From: Palsa-948 sp964481195
GTDB taxonomy: Bacteria > Bacteroidota > Bacteroidia > Palsa-948
Assembly (NCBI GenBank): GCA_964481195.1
Contig: CAYZTB010000043.1
Span: 1 to 25,174 of the forward strand
Direction of reading: 5' to 3'
Length of the DNA stretch: 25,174 nucleotides
Shown: positions 17,301 through 25,004 of the stretch, in pieces
How positions within the stretch are numbered: position 1 is the stretch's first letter
Layout of the letters: every line of letters starts with the position of its first letter
Position numbers and translations under genes: made by a program
Notes under the pieces: model-generated
What the model saw: the letters and a program-made list of their open reading frames with translations, nothing else
Told to the model about the DNA's origin: nothing
The model's database searches: none

Positions 17301-18818
17301 TGGGTCAAAAATAATAAAGCCAGCATTAGCAATGGGAATTAAATACGGGCGTATGGCGTTTGCTTCTACGCGTCTGAAACTAGCATAATCCTGACCTGTA
17401 AATTTATTACTGCCAAGTCTCTCTGCGCATTGTTTCAAGGCAACTAATGGGTTAATTTGATCCATTCCTTGAAGCTGTTGATATACGTCTGCTTTGTAAT
17501 AGTTGGAAGAAACAAACTCGGCAGTGCCTTGTGAACTGCCAATCAATGTTTTAAACTCCATTTTTGCAGAATCTAATTTCCAATCTATTTCTTCAACATA
17601 CATATCCATGTTGTGAAAGGAATTGAAGAATGGTGTCTTAGAAATCCCGTCCTGGGTTCTAATTAATATAAGAAGTTTGTTTTCAATATCAAATTTTACT
17701 TTGATAGAAGGATGAAAGGCAGAATCTTTATCAAAGTACATGACAATAGAAGCATCGTCCGATGTGATTCTGTCCTCTCTGAAAATAAATGTTTTTGACG
17801 AAGCTTTTACAAGTGGTTTTTTATCTCTTTTAAATATTAGTACAGCATCGTCTGTACTGCTTCCAGAACCAATAAATTTGCTTCCTCGCAAAGAGAACCC
17901 TCCTGAAAAATCTACTTTTCCATCAGCTAGATTACTTATTTCAAATCGAGTGCTATAGGATTGAAAACGAGGATAGGTTGCATTTTCCGCTGTTGCATCG
18001 GGCACCGCTTTTTCTTCTAATGTGCCAAGCAGTGGAGATTGGAAATATATTTTATTTGTAAAAATAACAGAATCTGCATTGTAGCTTTGTTTGGAAAGAT
18101 TTATTGAATAATTTTTTAATTCTGAATAAACTAATTTATTGTCAAGACCTGCCCGGGCCCAATCTACTTTCCCCCCTTTCCCGATCCATTTTTTTTCAGT
18201 GGGATAAAATGTTCCGCTGGTTCCTGTAATGGTTGCGGTATCTCCTTTTACTGCGCAAAACAAGTTTGTATTTGAAAATATAATTTTAGGTAGGGAATCG
18301 AATTCGAATGCATATTTATTGTTGTTGGTAAACCATTCTACGGAATTGGACTGATATAATTTATTGGATCCAAATAAGGCATTGGATACATCCAAAAAGT
18401 CTGAAAGTTTTTTTGAACTTGAAGATCCAATTAACTTTTCTGTGCTTGCTTTCCAAGAGGCAAAACTCGCATCTTCTAAATCAGATTTGTAAAAATTAAT
18501 TAATGCAGAAAAGAAGTTGTAGTAATCAGGGTAGGGTCTTAATTTTTTCTTGATTAACGCATTGCATGTTGCGTAAACAAAATTTCTTTTCTCGTCAGAT
18601 AAATTACCTCCAAACCAAAATGGCTTAAACTCTTCTTTTATAAATGCATGCCCTTCTTTTTCTTTTCCTTTTACGTTACTGAAGTAGTCGTCAACTTCAT
18701 CTAAAAACTTTAAGGAGTCTGCAGAAAAGCCAGTTGGCGTTTGTGCATAAGCTTTAGTTTGAAAAATTGAAATAGCAGAGAAAAGGAAAATCCAAACTAA
18801 AGAATATGCGTATTTCAT
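14334..18818 (-). CDS. Large exported beta-rich protein of unrecognised family
   Basis: This 1494-aa protein has a signal peptide (residues 1-25, ending AYAQ), so it is exported. I do not recognise a named family. The first about 160 residues look helical, and most of the rest reads as short beta strands rich in F, S, G, N and D. Two segments share a pattern: one reads GLRGDGTVNF-x-TATLSSNN, the other AMTGNGKLDFSGASMSADLM, each followed by F-containing strands. A stretch near residue 1105 onward (GYYDYTDEMKNKQPIYLANI, later FMLSPNYEFNGKVNLAS) looks like a repeated-strand scaffold. The C-terminus is charged (KRKLKSEEE). The architecture recalls OstA/AsmA-like beta scaffolds, but no motif proves this. 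It lies between a phosphohexomutase gene (38 bases upstream) and plsY. It is likely a periplasmic or outer-membrane-linked scaffold. Confidence 0.7.
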   Translation of the reverse strand: MKYAYSLVWIFLFSAISIFQTKAYAQTPTGFSADSLKFLDEVDDYFSNVKGKEKEGHAFIKEEFKPFWFGGNLSDEKRNFVYATCNALIKKKLRPYPDYYNFFSALINFYKSDLEDASFASWKASTEKLIGSSSSKKLSDFLDVSNALFGSNKLYQSNSVEWFTNNNKYAFEFDSLPKIIFSNTNLFCAVKGDTATITGTSGTFYPTEKKWIGKGGKVDWARAGLDNKLVYSELKNYSINLSKQSYNADSVIFTNKIYFQSPLLGTLEEKAVPDATAENATYPRFQSYSTRFEISNLADGKVDFSGGFSLRGSKFIGSGSSTDDAVLIFKRDKKPLVKASSKTFIFREDRITSDDASIVMYFDKDSAFHPSIKVKFDIENKLLILIRTQDGISKTPFFNSFHNMDMYVEEIDWKLDSAKMEFKTLIGSSQGTAEFVSSNYYKADVYQQLQGMDQINPLVALKQCAERLGSNKFTGQDYASFRRVEANAIRPYLIPIANAGFIIFDPKSDEIVLQDRLFNFLNAKVGKADYDVIGIHSEVKGGYTNAVLNLLNFDLKIVGVQHVFLSDSQNVSIYPSKQQIILKKNRDFVFGGVVSAGRFTYFGKDYYFNYEKFKININNADSLMFTVRRFTPDAFGNFPDVRVKSVIEQISGDIQIDQQNNKSGRKRLTEYPIFTSAKESFTYYDKRSVQKGVYKRDKFYFKIDPYTLDSLDNFSTQGLRLDGQLTSAGIFPDFRETLSIQPDYSLGFVRPTPAGGFASYGDKGKFNNNISLSNEGLRGDGTVNFLTATLSSNNLIFFPDSVNGTAQQFQVKEQKGGKTEYPPVKADTVYVHWSPKKDIMQIYTVNKPMDFYNGQASMKGRVDYTSNAMTGNGKLDFSGASMSADLMKFKNKKITSDTASFSLKALESSQFAFSTKNVNAIIDFEKRTGDFAANGKGTIVDFPVNQFICYMDNFKWYMDKGDIELSSRDAQKPKDDRLLELSGPEFISTNPKQDSLRFNAPKAKFDFKKYIITAQDVAWINVADAKIYPDSGMVTILKAAEIKTLSNSKIVANSITAYHTIYKANTNIFGRKSYSSSGYYDYTDEMKNKQPIYLANIRVDTTFQTIAEADIKDSSHFMLSPNYEFNGKVNLASNNQFLVFTGISKITNTCSALNEGKTWFKFSAQIDPEKILIPITQTLVDEKDKDLASSVMVAPDSSGIYSAFMTKQIRKTDQKILEATGFLFYDKPSKEYRIASKEKLNELSLAGNYLSLKADNCIVYGEGKMGSLGLDVGQIKLDAVGNVTHDLKTDSASFKTMITFDFLFDNSALDKMSDLMLATEALMGAGVNSNYEKGLRELLGKEKADKLIAELNLFGKFKKFPDELEHSLFLTNVNMQWDKKNNAYVSQGEIGVSSVRKTQVNKMVGGKIAMWKKRSGDILDLYLELDKNNWYYFRYTKGLLTAVSSDSNFNKIIQELKADKRSNKGEKGDTPYQFSIGSEQQKNLFKRKLKSEEE

Positions 18819-18856
18819 AATTTAAATGTATTAAATAGGTACTAGTATCAATCCGG

Positions 18857-20275
18857 TTAACCTTTCAATAAGGTTTTTTTAGCTGCATTTAAGATTTCAA
18901 ATGCTTTCTTTTGATTTGAAGATCCAGCATAGGTTCTTAGAACTGGTTCAGTGCCCGATGCTCTAATCATTAACCATTCGCTATCGTTAAAATGATACTT
19001 CCATCCATCCAAATCTTCTAGTTTAGAAACTTTATATTTTCCAAATGAACGGTACTTGTTATTGATGCAATTATTTACGATTTGATCTTTGAGCTTTTCT
19101 GATAAATGTAAGTCGTTACGTTCAAAGGCAAAAGAGCCTGTTATCGCATATACTTCTTTTATTAACTCCTCCAGCGATTTACCTGACTTTGCCATGAATT
19201 CCCAAAGGGTTAGCCCTATCCATATACCGTCTCGTTCAGGAATATGGCCTTTGATGGCTATGCCTCCAGATTCTTCTCCTCCTAATAACACGTCTTCTTT
19301 TATCATTATTCCACAAATGTGTTTGAATCCTATTTTCACTATTTGCAACTCTAAGCCATAGTGGTCGCACATTTTTTTTATCCTAGGAGTAACAGAAAAC
19401 GCAACTACAACCTTGCCTTTCATTTTTTTGTACTTACACAAATAATGAATTAGCAGTAAGATAACATGGTGAGAGTCAACAAAATTACCTCTACTATCAA
19501 ACATTCCTAATCGGTCAGCATCGCCATCGGTAGCTAAGGCGCTGTATATTTTTTTAATACCTTTTTTCTTATTGCTATTTTTGATTAACGATGAAAGTTC
19601 TAAAAGATTTTTAGCAATAGGTTCGGGGGCTATTCCTCTAAAGGAAGGATTGTTTTCGCAATGCAACGTAATAACTTCTGGCATTAGTTGTTTTATCACG
19701 TTTTGGCCAGCGCCATACATTGCATCGTAAGCAAGGTTCATCTTAGATTTCCGTATAGCTTTTAAATCAAAATTCTTTTCAATATGCTTGCAATACATTG
19801 ATTCCATGTCAATGTGTTTTATGTAAGATTCTGTTTTTGGGGTATTTTCATTGAATGCTGTTGCGGTGTCTGGAATTAGTTTTTCTATTTCCTCTACTTG
19901 TTCTGGCAAAAGAGGCCCGCCATAAGAGCCTTTTAGTTTAAAGCCATTATATGAAGCTGGATTATGACTGGCAGTGATTATTACACCTAAATCTGCTTTG
20001 TACTTCTTAGTAGCAAAAGATATCATTGGAGTAGAGACAAACTCTTTACCTAAGTGTACTTTAATGCCATAATTAGCTAAAACGTTTGCAACAGTTTTAG
20101 AGAATAACTCGCCACCAAATCGGCAGTCATGACCTAATACAACGGAGGGATTTTTGGTATTTTTACTTTTAAGCCACATGGCAGTTCCTGCTGCAACTCT
20201 TGCTACGTTTTCTGTAGTAAATTCTTGGGCAATGATTGCGCGCCACCCATCTGTACCAAATTTTATTTTTACCAT
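18857..20275 (-). CDS. Phosphoglucomutase/phosphomannomutase (alpha-D-phosphohexomutase)
   Basis: This 472-aa protein interconverts hexose 1- and 6-phosphates. All four active-site loops are present: TASHNPASYNGFK with the phosphoserine at residue 103; DGDADRLGMFD, the metal-binding loop; GGEESGG, sugar recognition; and RASGTEPVLRTY, phosphate binding. The N-terminal FGTDGWRAIIAQEFT is typical of the PGM/PMM group. Substrate preference (glucose, mannose or glucosamine) cannot be read from these motifs. The ATG at 20275 gives the conserved start. It precedes the 1494-aa gene by 38 bases, so they are probably co-transcribed. It could supply sugar phosphate for the nearby glycan genes, but that is inference. 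Confidence 0.94.
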   Translation of the reverse strand: MVKIKFGTDGWRAIIAQEFTTENVARVAAGTAMWLKSKNTKNPSVVLGHDCRFGGELFSKTVANVLANYGIKVHLGKEFVSTPMISFATKKYKADLGVIITASHNPASYNGFKLKGSYGGPLLPEQVEEIEKLIPDTATAFNENTPKTESYIKHIDMESMYCKHIEKNFDLKAIRKSKMNLAYDAMYGAGQNVIKQLMPEVITLHCENNPSFRGIAPEPIAKNLLELSSLIKNSNKKKGIKKIYSALATDGDADRLGMFDSRGNFVDSHHVILLLIHYLCKYKKMKGKVVVAFSVTPRIKKMCDHYGLELQIVKIGFKHICGIMIKEDVLLGGEESGGIAIKGHIPERDGIWIGLTLWEFMAKSGKSLEELIKEVYAITGSFAFERNDLHLSEKLKDQIVNNCINNKYRSFGKYKVSKLEDLDGWKYHFNDSEWLMIRASGTEPVLRTYAGSSNQKKAFEILNAAKKTLLKG

Positions 20276-20367
20276 AATTTGCTCTTAATGTGCTAAAATA
20301 CAAATACTTTCCTAGGGTTATTCCATAGTTTCTTAACAGGTGTTTAAATGTTTTGGCAGAATATTTG

Positions 20368-20375
20368 TAAGTTTG
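20368..20375 (+). promoter_or_regulatory. Bacteroidetes -7 promoter element upstream of the DUF4197 gene
   Basis: TAAGTTTG matches TAnnTTTG exactly, 22 bases before the ATG at 20398. Upstream TTTT/TTTA runs near 20343-20354 might serve as a weak -33 element, but the spacing is not ideal. Confidence 0.5.
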
Positions 20376-20397
20376 GTATTACTAACCCAAATCGAAG

Positions 20398-21153
20398 ATG
20401 AAAAAGATAACCTTGATTATTCTAGCAATTCTCTTGATGAGCGTATTTAACGTAAATTCTCAAGATCTTAATAAGGCAATTGATGATGCGCAAAAAAATG
20501 TGCAAAAGGAAATTGATAAGTATACCAAGCCTCCCAAAGGCAAGCCATTAAAAAACGAAGAAGTAATAAGGGGTTTAAAGGAAGCTTTAAGTATTGGAAC
20601 GCAAAACTCTACAGCCTCCACTTCTAAAACAGACGGCTTCTTCAAAAATCCATTAATTTTTATTCCATTTCCCGAAGAAGCTGAAAAAGTGAAAAGCACT
20701 GTAATTAACTTAGGAATGCAAAAGCAAGTAGATGAGTTTGTCATGACCTTAAACAGGGCAGCGGAAGAGGCATCAAAAGAGGCAGCACCTGTATTCTTAG
20801 ACGCTATTAAAGGAATGAGTATTTCTGATGGATTTAAAATATTAAAAGGAGCTGATAATGAAGCAACAAAATACCTTGAAACTAACACCTCGGCATCACT
20901 TACCGAAAGGTTTACTCCAATTATAAAACGTTGCATCGATAAAGTGGAGGTGACAAAATATTGGAATCCAATTATTACAACTTACAACAAAGTGCCTGGC
21001 GTGCAAAAGCAAAACCCCGATCTTGAAAAGTATATTACTTTAAAAGCAATGGAAGGCCTGTTTAAAATGATTGCAGGAGAGGAACGCAAAATACGTAAAG
21101 ACCCCGCAGCTCAAGTAACAGCGCTTCTGAAAAAGGTATTCGGAAAAAAGTAA
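20398..21153 (+). CDS. DUF4197 domain protein, exported
   Basis: This 251-aa protein begins with a signal peptide (residues 1-22, ending NVNSQ) and is otherwise the DUF4197 fold. Family marks are GLKEALSIGTQNS, FMTLNRAAEEASKEAAPVF-like helices, MSISDGFKILKGADNEATKYL, and LKAMEGLFKMIAGEERKIRKDP near the end. The length is normal. The biochemical role of the family is unknown; it is predicted periplasmic. It is on the plus strand between two minus-strand operons. Its stop codon (21151-21153) directly abuts the stop codon of the convergent Usp gene. Confidence 0.9.
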   Translation: MKKITLIILAILLMSVFNVNSQDLNKAIDDAQKNVQKEIDKYTKPPKGKPLKNEEVIRGLKEALSIGTQNSTASTSKTDGFFKNPLIFIPFPEEAEKVKSTVINLGMQKQVDEFVMTLNRAAEEASKEAAPVFLDAIKGMSISDGFKILKGADNEATKYLETNTSASLTERFTPIIKRCIDKVEVTKYWNPIITTYNKVPGVQKQNPDLEKYITLKAMEGLFKMIAGEERKIRKDPAAQVTALLKKVFGKK

Positions 21154-22044
21154 TTAAGACGCGGCTTCTTCCGCAGTCTGATACTTATGCATCTGTGGGA
21201 TAATACTCATAACTGGAATTTCTGAGTTGTTTACCACTTCTTGACAAGTAGAACCAATGAACATTCTTGTAATGTTAGCTTCTTGCTGAGTCATTACAAT
21301 AATCAAATCTCCTTCTACTTTATTGGCATAGTCAAGAACGCATTGAGCCAGCGTTTCTCGACCCTTGTCTGTTTTGATTATTTCAGCAGTGCACTCAACC
21401 TTTTGTTTTTGGATAAAGCTTTTAACTTGCTCTAACTGCCTGGTTAAGCGATTTACTAAAAATTCGTCAGAACCTTGTAAAACAGAAACAACTCGTATTG
21501 CAGATTTATTACCAAGTTTTGCTATTTCAATAGCCTGACGAACCTTATCTTTAGTTTCTTTGGTAAGGTCTAGGGGTAATACAATATTTTTACATCCATT
21601 TCTATGGTGCTTTCCTTTGATGGTAATAACAGGGCATCTTGCTTCACGTACAACACGAAGCGCATTGGATCCTATAAAACGTGCACGAAGCTTTTTTCTG
21701 CTATTGCAGCCCATGATAATCATTTGAGCATCTACCATTTCAGCTACTTCAATTATTTTTTCGTAAACTTTTCCTTTTGCAATCATTGTGTCAATTTCAA
21801 TATTGCTTTTTTTAGAAGCGTCAACTGCAATTTTATCAAGGCGCTTTTGAATATCTTTTTTTACATCTGCCATGTGTTTCGCAGTAACTATTTTTGGTAG
21901 AATACCGCCTTCTTCCATCACGTGAACTAAAAGTATTTCTGCATCATATTCTCTTGCAAGGTTATAAGATTGACCTAAGGCAATTAAAGCCTGTTCTGAA
22001 AAATCAATTGGTACTACAATTTTGCTTTTTGTTGACTTTGCCAT
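21154..22044 (-). CDS. Universal stress protein with two tandem Usp domains
   Basis: This 296-aa protein carries two UspA-like domains, about residues 8-143 and 150-285. Each starts with a (V/L)P(I/L)D strand: KIVVPIDFSEQALIALGQS in the first, and NIVLPLDLTKETKDKVRQA in the second. Each ends with a GS-containing loop: RFIGSNALRVVREARCPV and MFIGSTCQEVVNNSEIPV. The canonical ATP-loop G-x2-G-x9-G(S/T) is imperfect in both copies: GCNS in the first, and TQQE in the second in place of G-x2-G. Nucleotide binding may therefore be weak or absent. It is probably a single-gene unit with its own promoter. Tandem Usp proteins are common in Bacteroidetes. Confidence 0.92.
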   Translation of the reverse strand: MAKSTKSKIVVPIDFSEQALIALGQSYNLAREYDAEILLVHVMEEGGILPKIVTAKHMADVKKDIQKRLDKIAVDASKKSNIEIDTMIAKGKVYEKIIEVAEMVDAQMIIMGCNSRKKLRARFIGSNALRVVREARCPVITIKGKHHRNGCKNIVLPLDLTKETKDKVRQAIEIAKLGNKSAIRVVSVLQGSDEFLVNRLTRQLEQVKSFIQKQKVECTAEIIKTDKGRETLAQCVLDYANKVEGDLIIVMTQQEANITRMFIGSTCQEVVNNSEIPVMSIIPQMHKYQTAEEAAS

Positions 22045-22067
22045 AGTTGATAGTTTTTTATTAATTA

Positions 22068-22080
22068 CCCATTAAATGGG
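22068..22080. promoter_or_regulatory. Palindrome at the predicted start of Usp transcription
   Basis: CCCATT-A-AATGGG is a perfect 6-bp inverted repeat with one central base. It lies directly downstream of the TACCTTTG -7 box and overlaps the expected transcription start. The position suits a repressor operator. There is no family match to name the regulator. Confidence 0.4.
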
Positions 22081-22084
22081 ATGC

Positions 22085-22092
22085 CAAAGGTA
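22085..22092 (-). promoter_or_regulatory. Bacteroidetes -7 promoter element upstream of the universal stress gene
   Basis: The minus strand reads TACCTTTG, an exact TAnnTTTG match about 40 bases before the ATG. A TTG lies 15 bases further upstream, slightly closer than the usual -33 spacing. Confidence 0.55.
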
Positions 22093-22279
22093 ATAAATTT
22101 TTCCTCGCAATAAAAAATTCAATTATTTGCTTTTTTAGCCCTAAGAACTCTAAGGTTGTAGTGGTGATTAGTCAGAATTCTGGCTTTAAATTAGATTAAC
22201 TAATCCGTGTTAACATCTTTATAAATTGCTAAAGAATCACAAGGTATTTGAGTGGAACTTTGTAATACTAGAAAAACGT

Positions 22280-23161
22280 ATGAATAAGCAAGAATTGAAT
22301 GCTCTTTTAAGCCTTTTGGATGATCCTGATAAGGATGTATATCTTCAGGTTCGAGAAAAGCTATTGTCGATTGGTGAGCAAGTAATACCTGTTCTTGAAA
22401 ATTTTTGGGAGCAGTCGTTTGATACCACCTTGCAAACCAAAGTGGAAGATATAATTCACAACATTCAGTTTAATATTACGGTAAAAGCTTTAAAAGAATG
22501 GTCTGAAAATCGGGAGCAGAATTTATTTGAAGGATCTTTGCTAATTGCCAAGTATCAATATCCGGATTTGAATGTAGAAAAAGTAAAAAAACAAATTCAG
22601 CAAATTCGACAGGATGTTTGGTTGGAGCTAAATGAAAACTTGACAGCACTTGAGCAGGTAAAAATAATAAATCACATTTTATTTGATGTACATAATTTTA
22701 GTGGAAACACTCAAAATTATCATGCTCCTCAAAACTCCTATATCAATAATGTCTTGGAGAGTAAAAAAGGAAACCCTTTATCGTTATCTCTTATATACTT
22801 AATTGTAGCTCAAGAGTTGAAAATTCCTATTTACGGAGTTAATTTGCCAGAGCATTTTGTGTTGTGTTACAAAGACGTACATCAGTTAATGACCATAAAG
22901 ACAAAGCGGGATGAAGAGATGATTGCAAATGGTATTTTATTTTATATAAATCCATTTAGCAAGGGCGCAGTGTTTGGGAAAGGGCAGTTGGATGTTTATT
23001 TAAAAAAGATGAATCTAAAAATTGAACTTTCCCATTATCAGCCCTGTACAAATTTTGAAATGATAAAACGATTACTTAGAAACCTAGTGTTTTCGTATAA
23101 AAAATTAGGGTATGCTGATAAGCAAAATGAAATCCAAAAATTACTTGACGGTCTTGATTAA
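22280..23161 (+). CDS. SirB1-family transglutaminase-like protein
   Basis: The protein is 293 aa from the ATG at 22280 (MNKQELNALLSLL). An upstream in-frame TTG would add 18 residues without family support, so I prefer the ATG. Residues about 5-45 look like one HEAT-type helical pair. The remainder is the SirB1/Transglut_core2 fold: FSGNTQNYHAPQNSYINNVL, then KKGNPLSLSLIYLIVAQELK, then GVNLPEHFVLCYKD. This family keeps the transglutaminase fold but often lacks a clear Cys-His-Asp triad; enzymatic activity is not implied. The 3' end overlaps the convergent sugar transferase gene by 4 bases. Confidence 0.85.
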   Translation: MNKQELNALLSLLDDPDKDVYLQVREKLLSIGEQVIPVLENFWEQSFDTTLQTKVEDIIHNIQFNITVKALKEWSENREQNLFEGSLLIAKYQYPDLNVEKVKKQIQQIRQDVWLELNENLTALEQVKIINHILFDVHNFSGNTQNYHAPQNSYINNVLESKKGNPLSLSLIYLIVAQELKIPIYGVNLPEHFVLCYKDVHQLMTIKTKRDEEMIANGILFYINPFSKGAVFGKGQLDVYLKKMNLKIELSHYQPCTNFEMIKRLLRNLVFSYKKLGYADKQNEIQKLLDGLD

Positions 23162-23748
23162 GTAATTATTCTTTCCAGCGTTTTTAAAATAATTTTTAAG
23201 TCCGTAGAGAAGCTTTGGTCTTTTATGTATTTTAAATTCAGTTTTAACTTAGATGGCATTACTTTGTTGATATAATAATGCTCCGGGTCTTTGGTTTCTA
23301 GTAAAAGCGAGTTTTCGTCAGAATAAATAATAGATGCATAGTCTGTTATACCTGGGCGAATACTTAAAACTGTCTTTTGTTCTTCAGTATATAGCTCAAC
23401 ATACTTTAGCACCTCAGGCCTAGGGCCAACTAAGCTCATATCTCCAATTAGCACATTGAAAAGTTGAGGGAATTCGTCAATCTTTAATTTACGTAAGTAA
23501 TAGCCCAAATTAGTAATGCGGGAATCTTTTCTGCCTACTGTCAATAGTCCTTTTTTGTCAGAATCTTTTAGCATTGTTCTGAATTTTAAAAGAGAAAAGA
23601 GCTTTCCGTTTTTCCCTACTCGTTTCTGGTTGTAGAAAATTGGAAAGCCGGAGTCCATTACAACAAGTAAGCTAATTATAATAAAAAAAGGAAATAAAAT
23701 AATTATACCTAGAAGTGAAAAGGTGATATCGCTAATTCTTTTTATCAT
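23158..23748 (-). CDS. Bacterial sugar transferase (PglC/WcaJ-type initiating phosphoglycosyl transferase)
   Basis: This 196-aa protein transfers a sugar phosphate to undecaprenyl phosphate to start a surface glycan or glycoprotein unit. It has one N-terminal membrane segment (about residues 8-31), then GFPIFYNQKRVGKNGKLFSL, KFRTM, a DSRITNLGYYLRKLKIDEFPQL block, and IGDMSLVGPRPE, the full catalytic signature. Its short form, lacking extra membrane helices, resembles PglC rather than WcaJ. Its ATG overlaps the DegT aminotransferase stop by 4 bases (ATGA). The acceptor sugar is unknown; the neighbouring aminotransferase suggests an amino sugar. Confidence 0.94.
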   Translation of the reverse strand: MIKRISDITFSLLGIIILFPFFIIISLLVVMDSGFPIFYNQKRVGKNGKLFSLLKFRTMLKDSDKKGLLTVGRKDSRITNLGYYLRKLKIDEFPQLFNVLIGDMSLVGPRPEVLKYVELYTEEQKTVLSIRPGITDYASIIYSDENSLLLETKDPEHYYINKVMPSKLKLNLKYIKDQSFSTDLKIILKTLERIIT

Positions 23749-24959
23749 CCAAGCACTTTTTGTACGGAAGATACTACTGCATCTATCACTTTTTTGATTT
23801 GGTTATCGGAGAGGTCGTAATACACAGGTAATGAAATTTCTCTTGAGTAGTTTTTGTAAGTAGCGGGGTAGTTTTTGATTTTATACCCAAGTTTTTTATA
23901 AAAGCTCACCATTGGAACAGGGATGAAATGAACATTAACAGAAACTCCTTTTTCAAAAATGTAGTTAATGATTCGGTCGCGCTGACTTTCTTTTATTCCT
24001 TTTATGCGAAGCGGAAAAAGGTGATAACAAGATTCGGATATTTCGGATTTTAGAATCGGAATTTCAACCCAGTCAAATTTACTCAGCAGCGATGAATAAA
24101 TGTTGCAAATATGTTTTCGCTTTGGTAGTGTGTCAGAGTCATAGGAGTTTAGCTCTGTAATTCCCATAGCAGCTGCAATGTCAGTCATGTTGCATTTATA
24201 GCCAGGCTCAACAATATCATAGCGCCAACCACCAATTTTTGTTTTTGTTAATGCATCTTTATTTTGTCCGTGTAAGGATTTAATGCATAGCGCTTTGTAT
24301 ACGGCTTCGTTGTCGAATGGAGCAGGTAGGTTTAGGCAAATAGCACCACCTTCGGCAGTAATTAAATTCTTTACTGCATGAAAAGAAAATACAGAGGCAT
24401 CGGTAAGCGACCCTGTTCTTTTCCCTTTGTAATAGGCGCCTATAGAATGAGCGGAATCACTTAAGACAAGTATTCTCTTTAGTTTTTTTTGTTCAGCTGT
24501 TTTTGCTTTAAACTTATTGCGGATAGTTTTTCTTTTTACCAATTCATTTATTGCATCGTAATCGCATGGTAAACCAGCAAAATCTACTGGCATGATTACT
24601 TTAGTTTTTGAAGTAATAGCTTTTTCTATTTTTTGTATAGAAATATTAAAATCGCTTTCATTAGTATCTACAAATATTACTTTAGCTCCGCAGTGCATTA
24701 CCACATTGGCAGTTGCAGAGTAGGTGTATGCAGGAACAATTACTTCATCGCCTTTGCCTACGCCATACCATCGAAGCATAATTTCAAGCCCTGCTGTAGC
24801 AGAGTTTAGGCACAAGGTAGATTTACAGCCAGCATATGCAGTTATTTTTTTTTCAAATTCTTTAGTTTTTGGTCCGGTCGTAATCCATCCAGATTTTAAA
24901 ACTGTAGTTACTGCATTAATAATATCTTGAGTGATTTTTGGTGGAGAAAAGGGTATCAT
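23745..24959 (-). CDS. DegT/DnrJ/EryC1/StrS family PLP-dependent sugar aminotransferase
   Basis: The protein is 404 aa from the ATG at 24959 (MIPFSPPKI). A TTG 18 bases further upstream is the longer option and less likely. It aminates a keto nucleotide sugar. Visible parts are GWITTGPKTKEFEKKI, the SATAGLEIMLRW and GDEVIVPAYTYSATANVV cofactor-binding region, SDSAHSIGAYYKG, and FSFHAVKNLITAEGG with the PLP lysine in HAVKN. The extra basic stretch before LVLSDSAHS is probably a subfamily feature. It precedes the sugar transferase with 4-base overlap. With the adjacent GT2 gene it forms a polysaccharide or glycoprotein-glycan operon. Confidence 0.93.
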   Translation of the reverse strand: MIPFSPPKITQDIINAVTTVLKSGWITTGPKTKEFEKKITAYAGCKSTLCLNSATAGLEIMLRWYGVGKGDEVIVPAYTYSATANVVMHCGAKVIFVDTNESDFNISIQKIEKAITSKTKVIMPVDFAGLPCDYDAINELVKRKTIRNKFKAKTAEQKKLKRILVLSDSAHSIGAYYKGKRTGSLTDASVFSFHAVKNLITAEGGAICLNLPAPFDNEAVYKALCIKSLHGQNKDALTKTKIGGWRYDIVEPGYKCNMTDIAAAMGITELNSYDSDTLPKRKHICNIYSSLLSKFDWVEIPILKSEISESCYHLFPLRIKGIKESQRDRIINYIFEKGVSVNVHFIPVPMVSFYKKLGYKIKNYPATYKNYSREISLPVYYDLSDNQIKKVIDAVVSSVQKVLG

Positions 24960-25004
24960 AATTTTATGGTGTATCAAAGATAAGTAAATAACAAAATATA
25001 CTTT

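Noticed and set aside
22226..22279. TTG-initiated extension of the SirB1-like protein
   Set aside because: The added 18 residues have no family support, and a good ATG follows at 22280.
24480..24545. Lysine-rich insertion in the DegT aminotransferase before the SDSAHS motif
   Set aside because: It seems to be a regular feature of a Bacteroidetes subfamily rather than a local insertion; the frame and both flanks are normal.
24960..24977. TTG-initiated extension of the DegT aminotransferase
   Set aside because: The family begins near MIPFSPP; the ATG at 24959 fits better.
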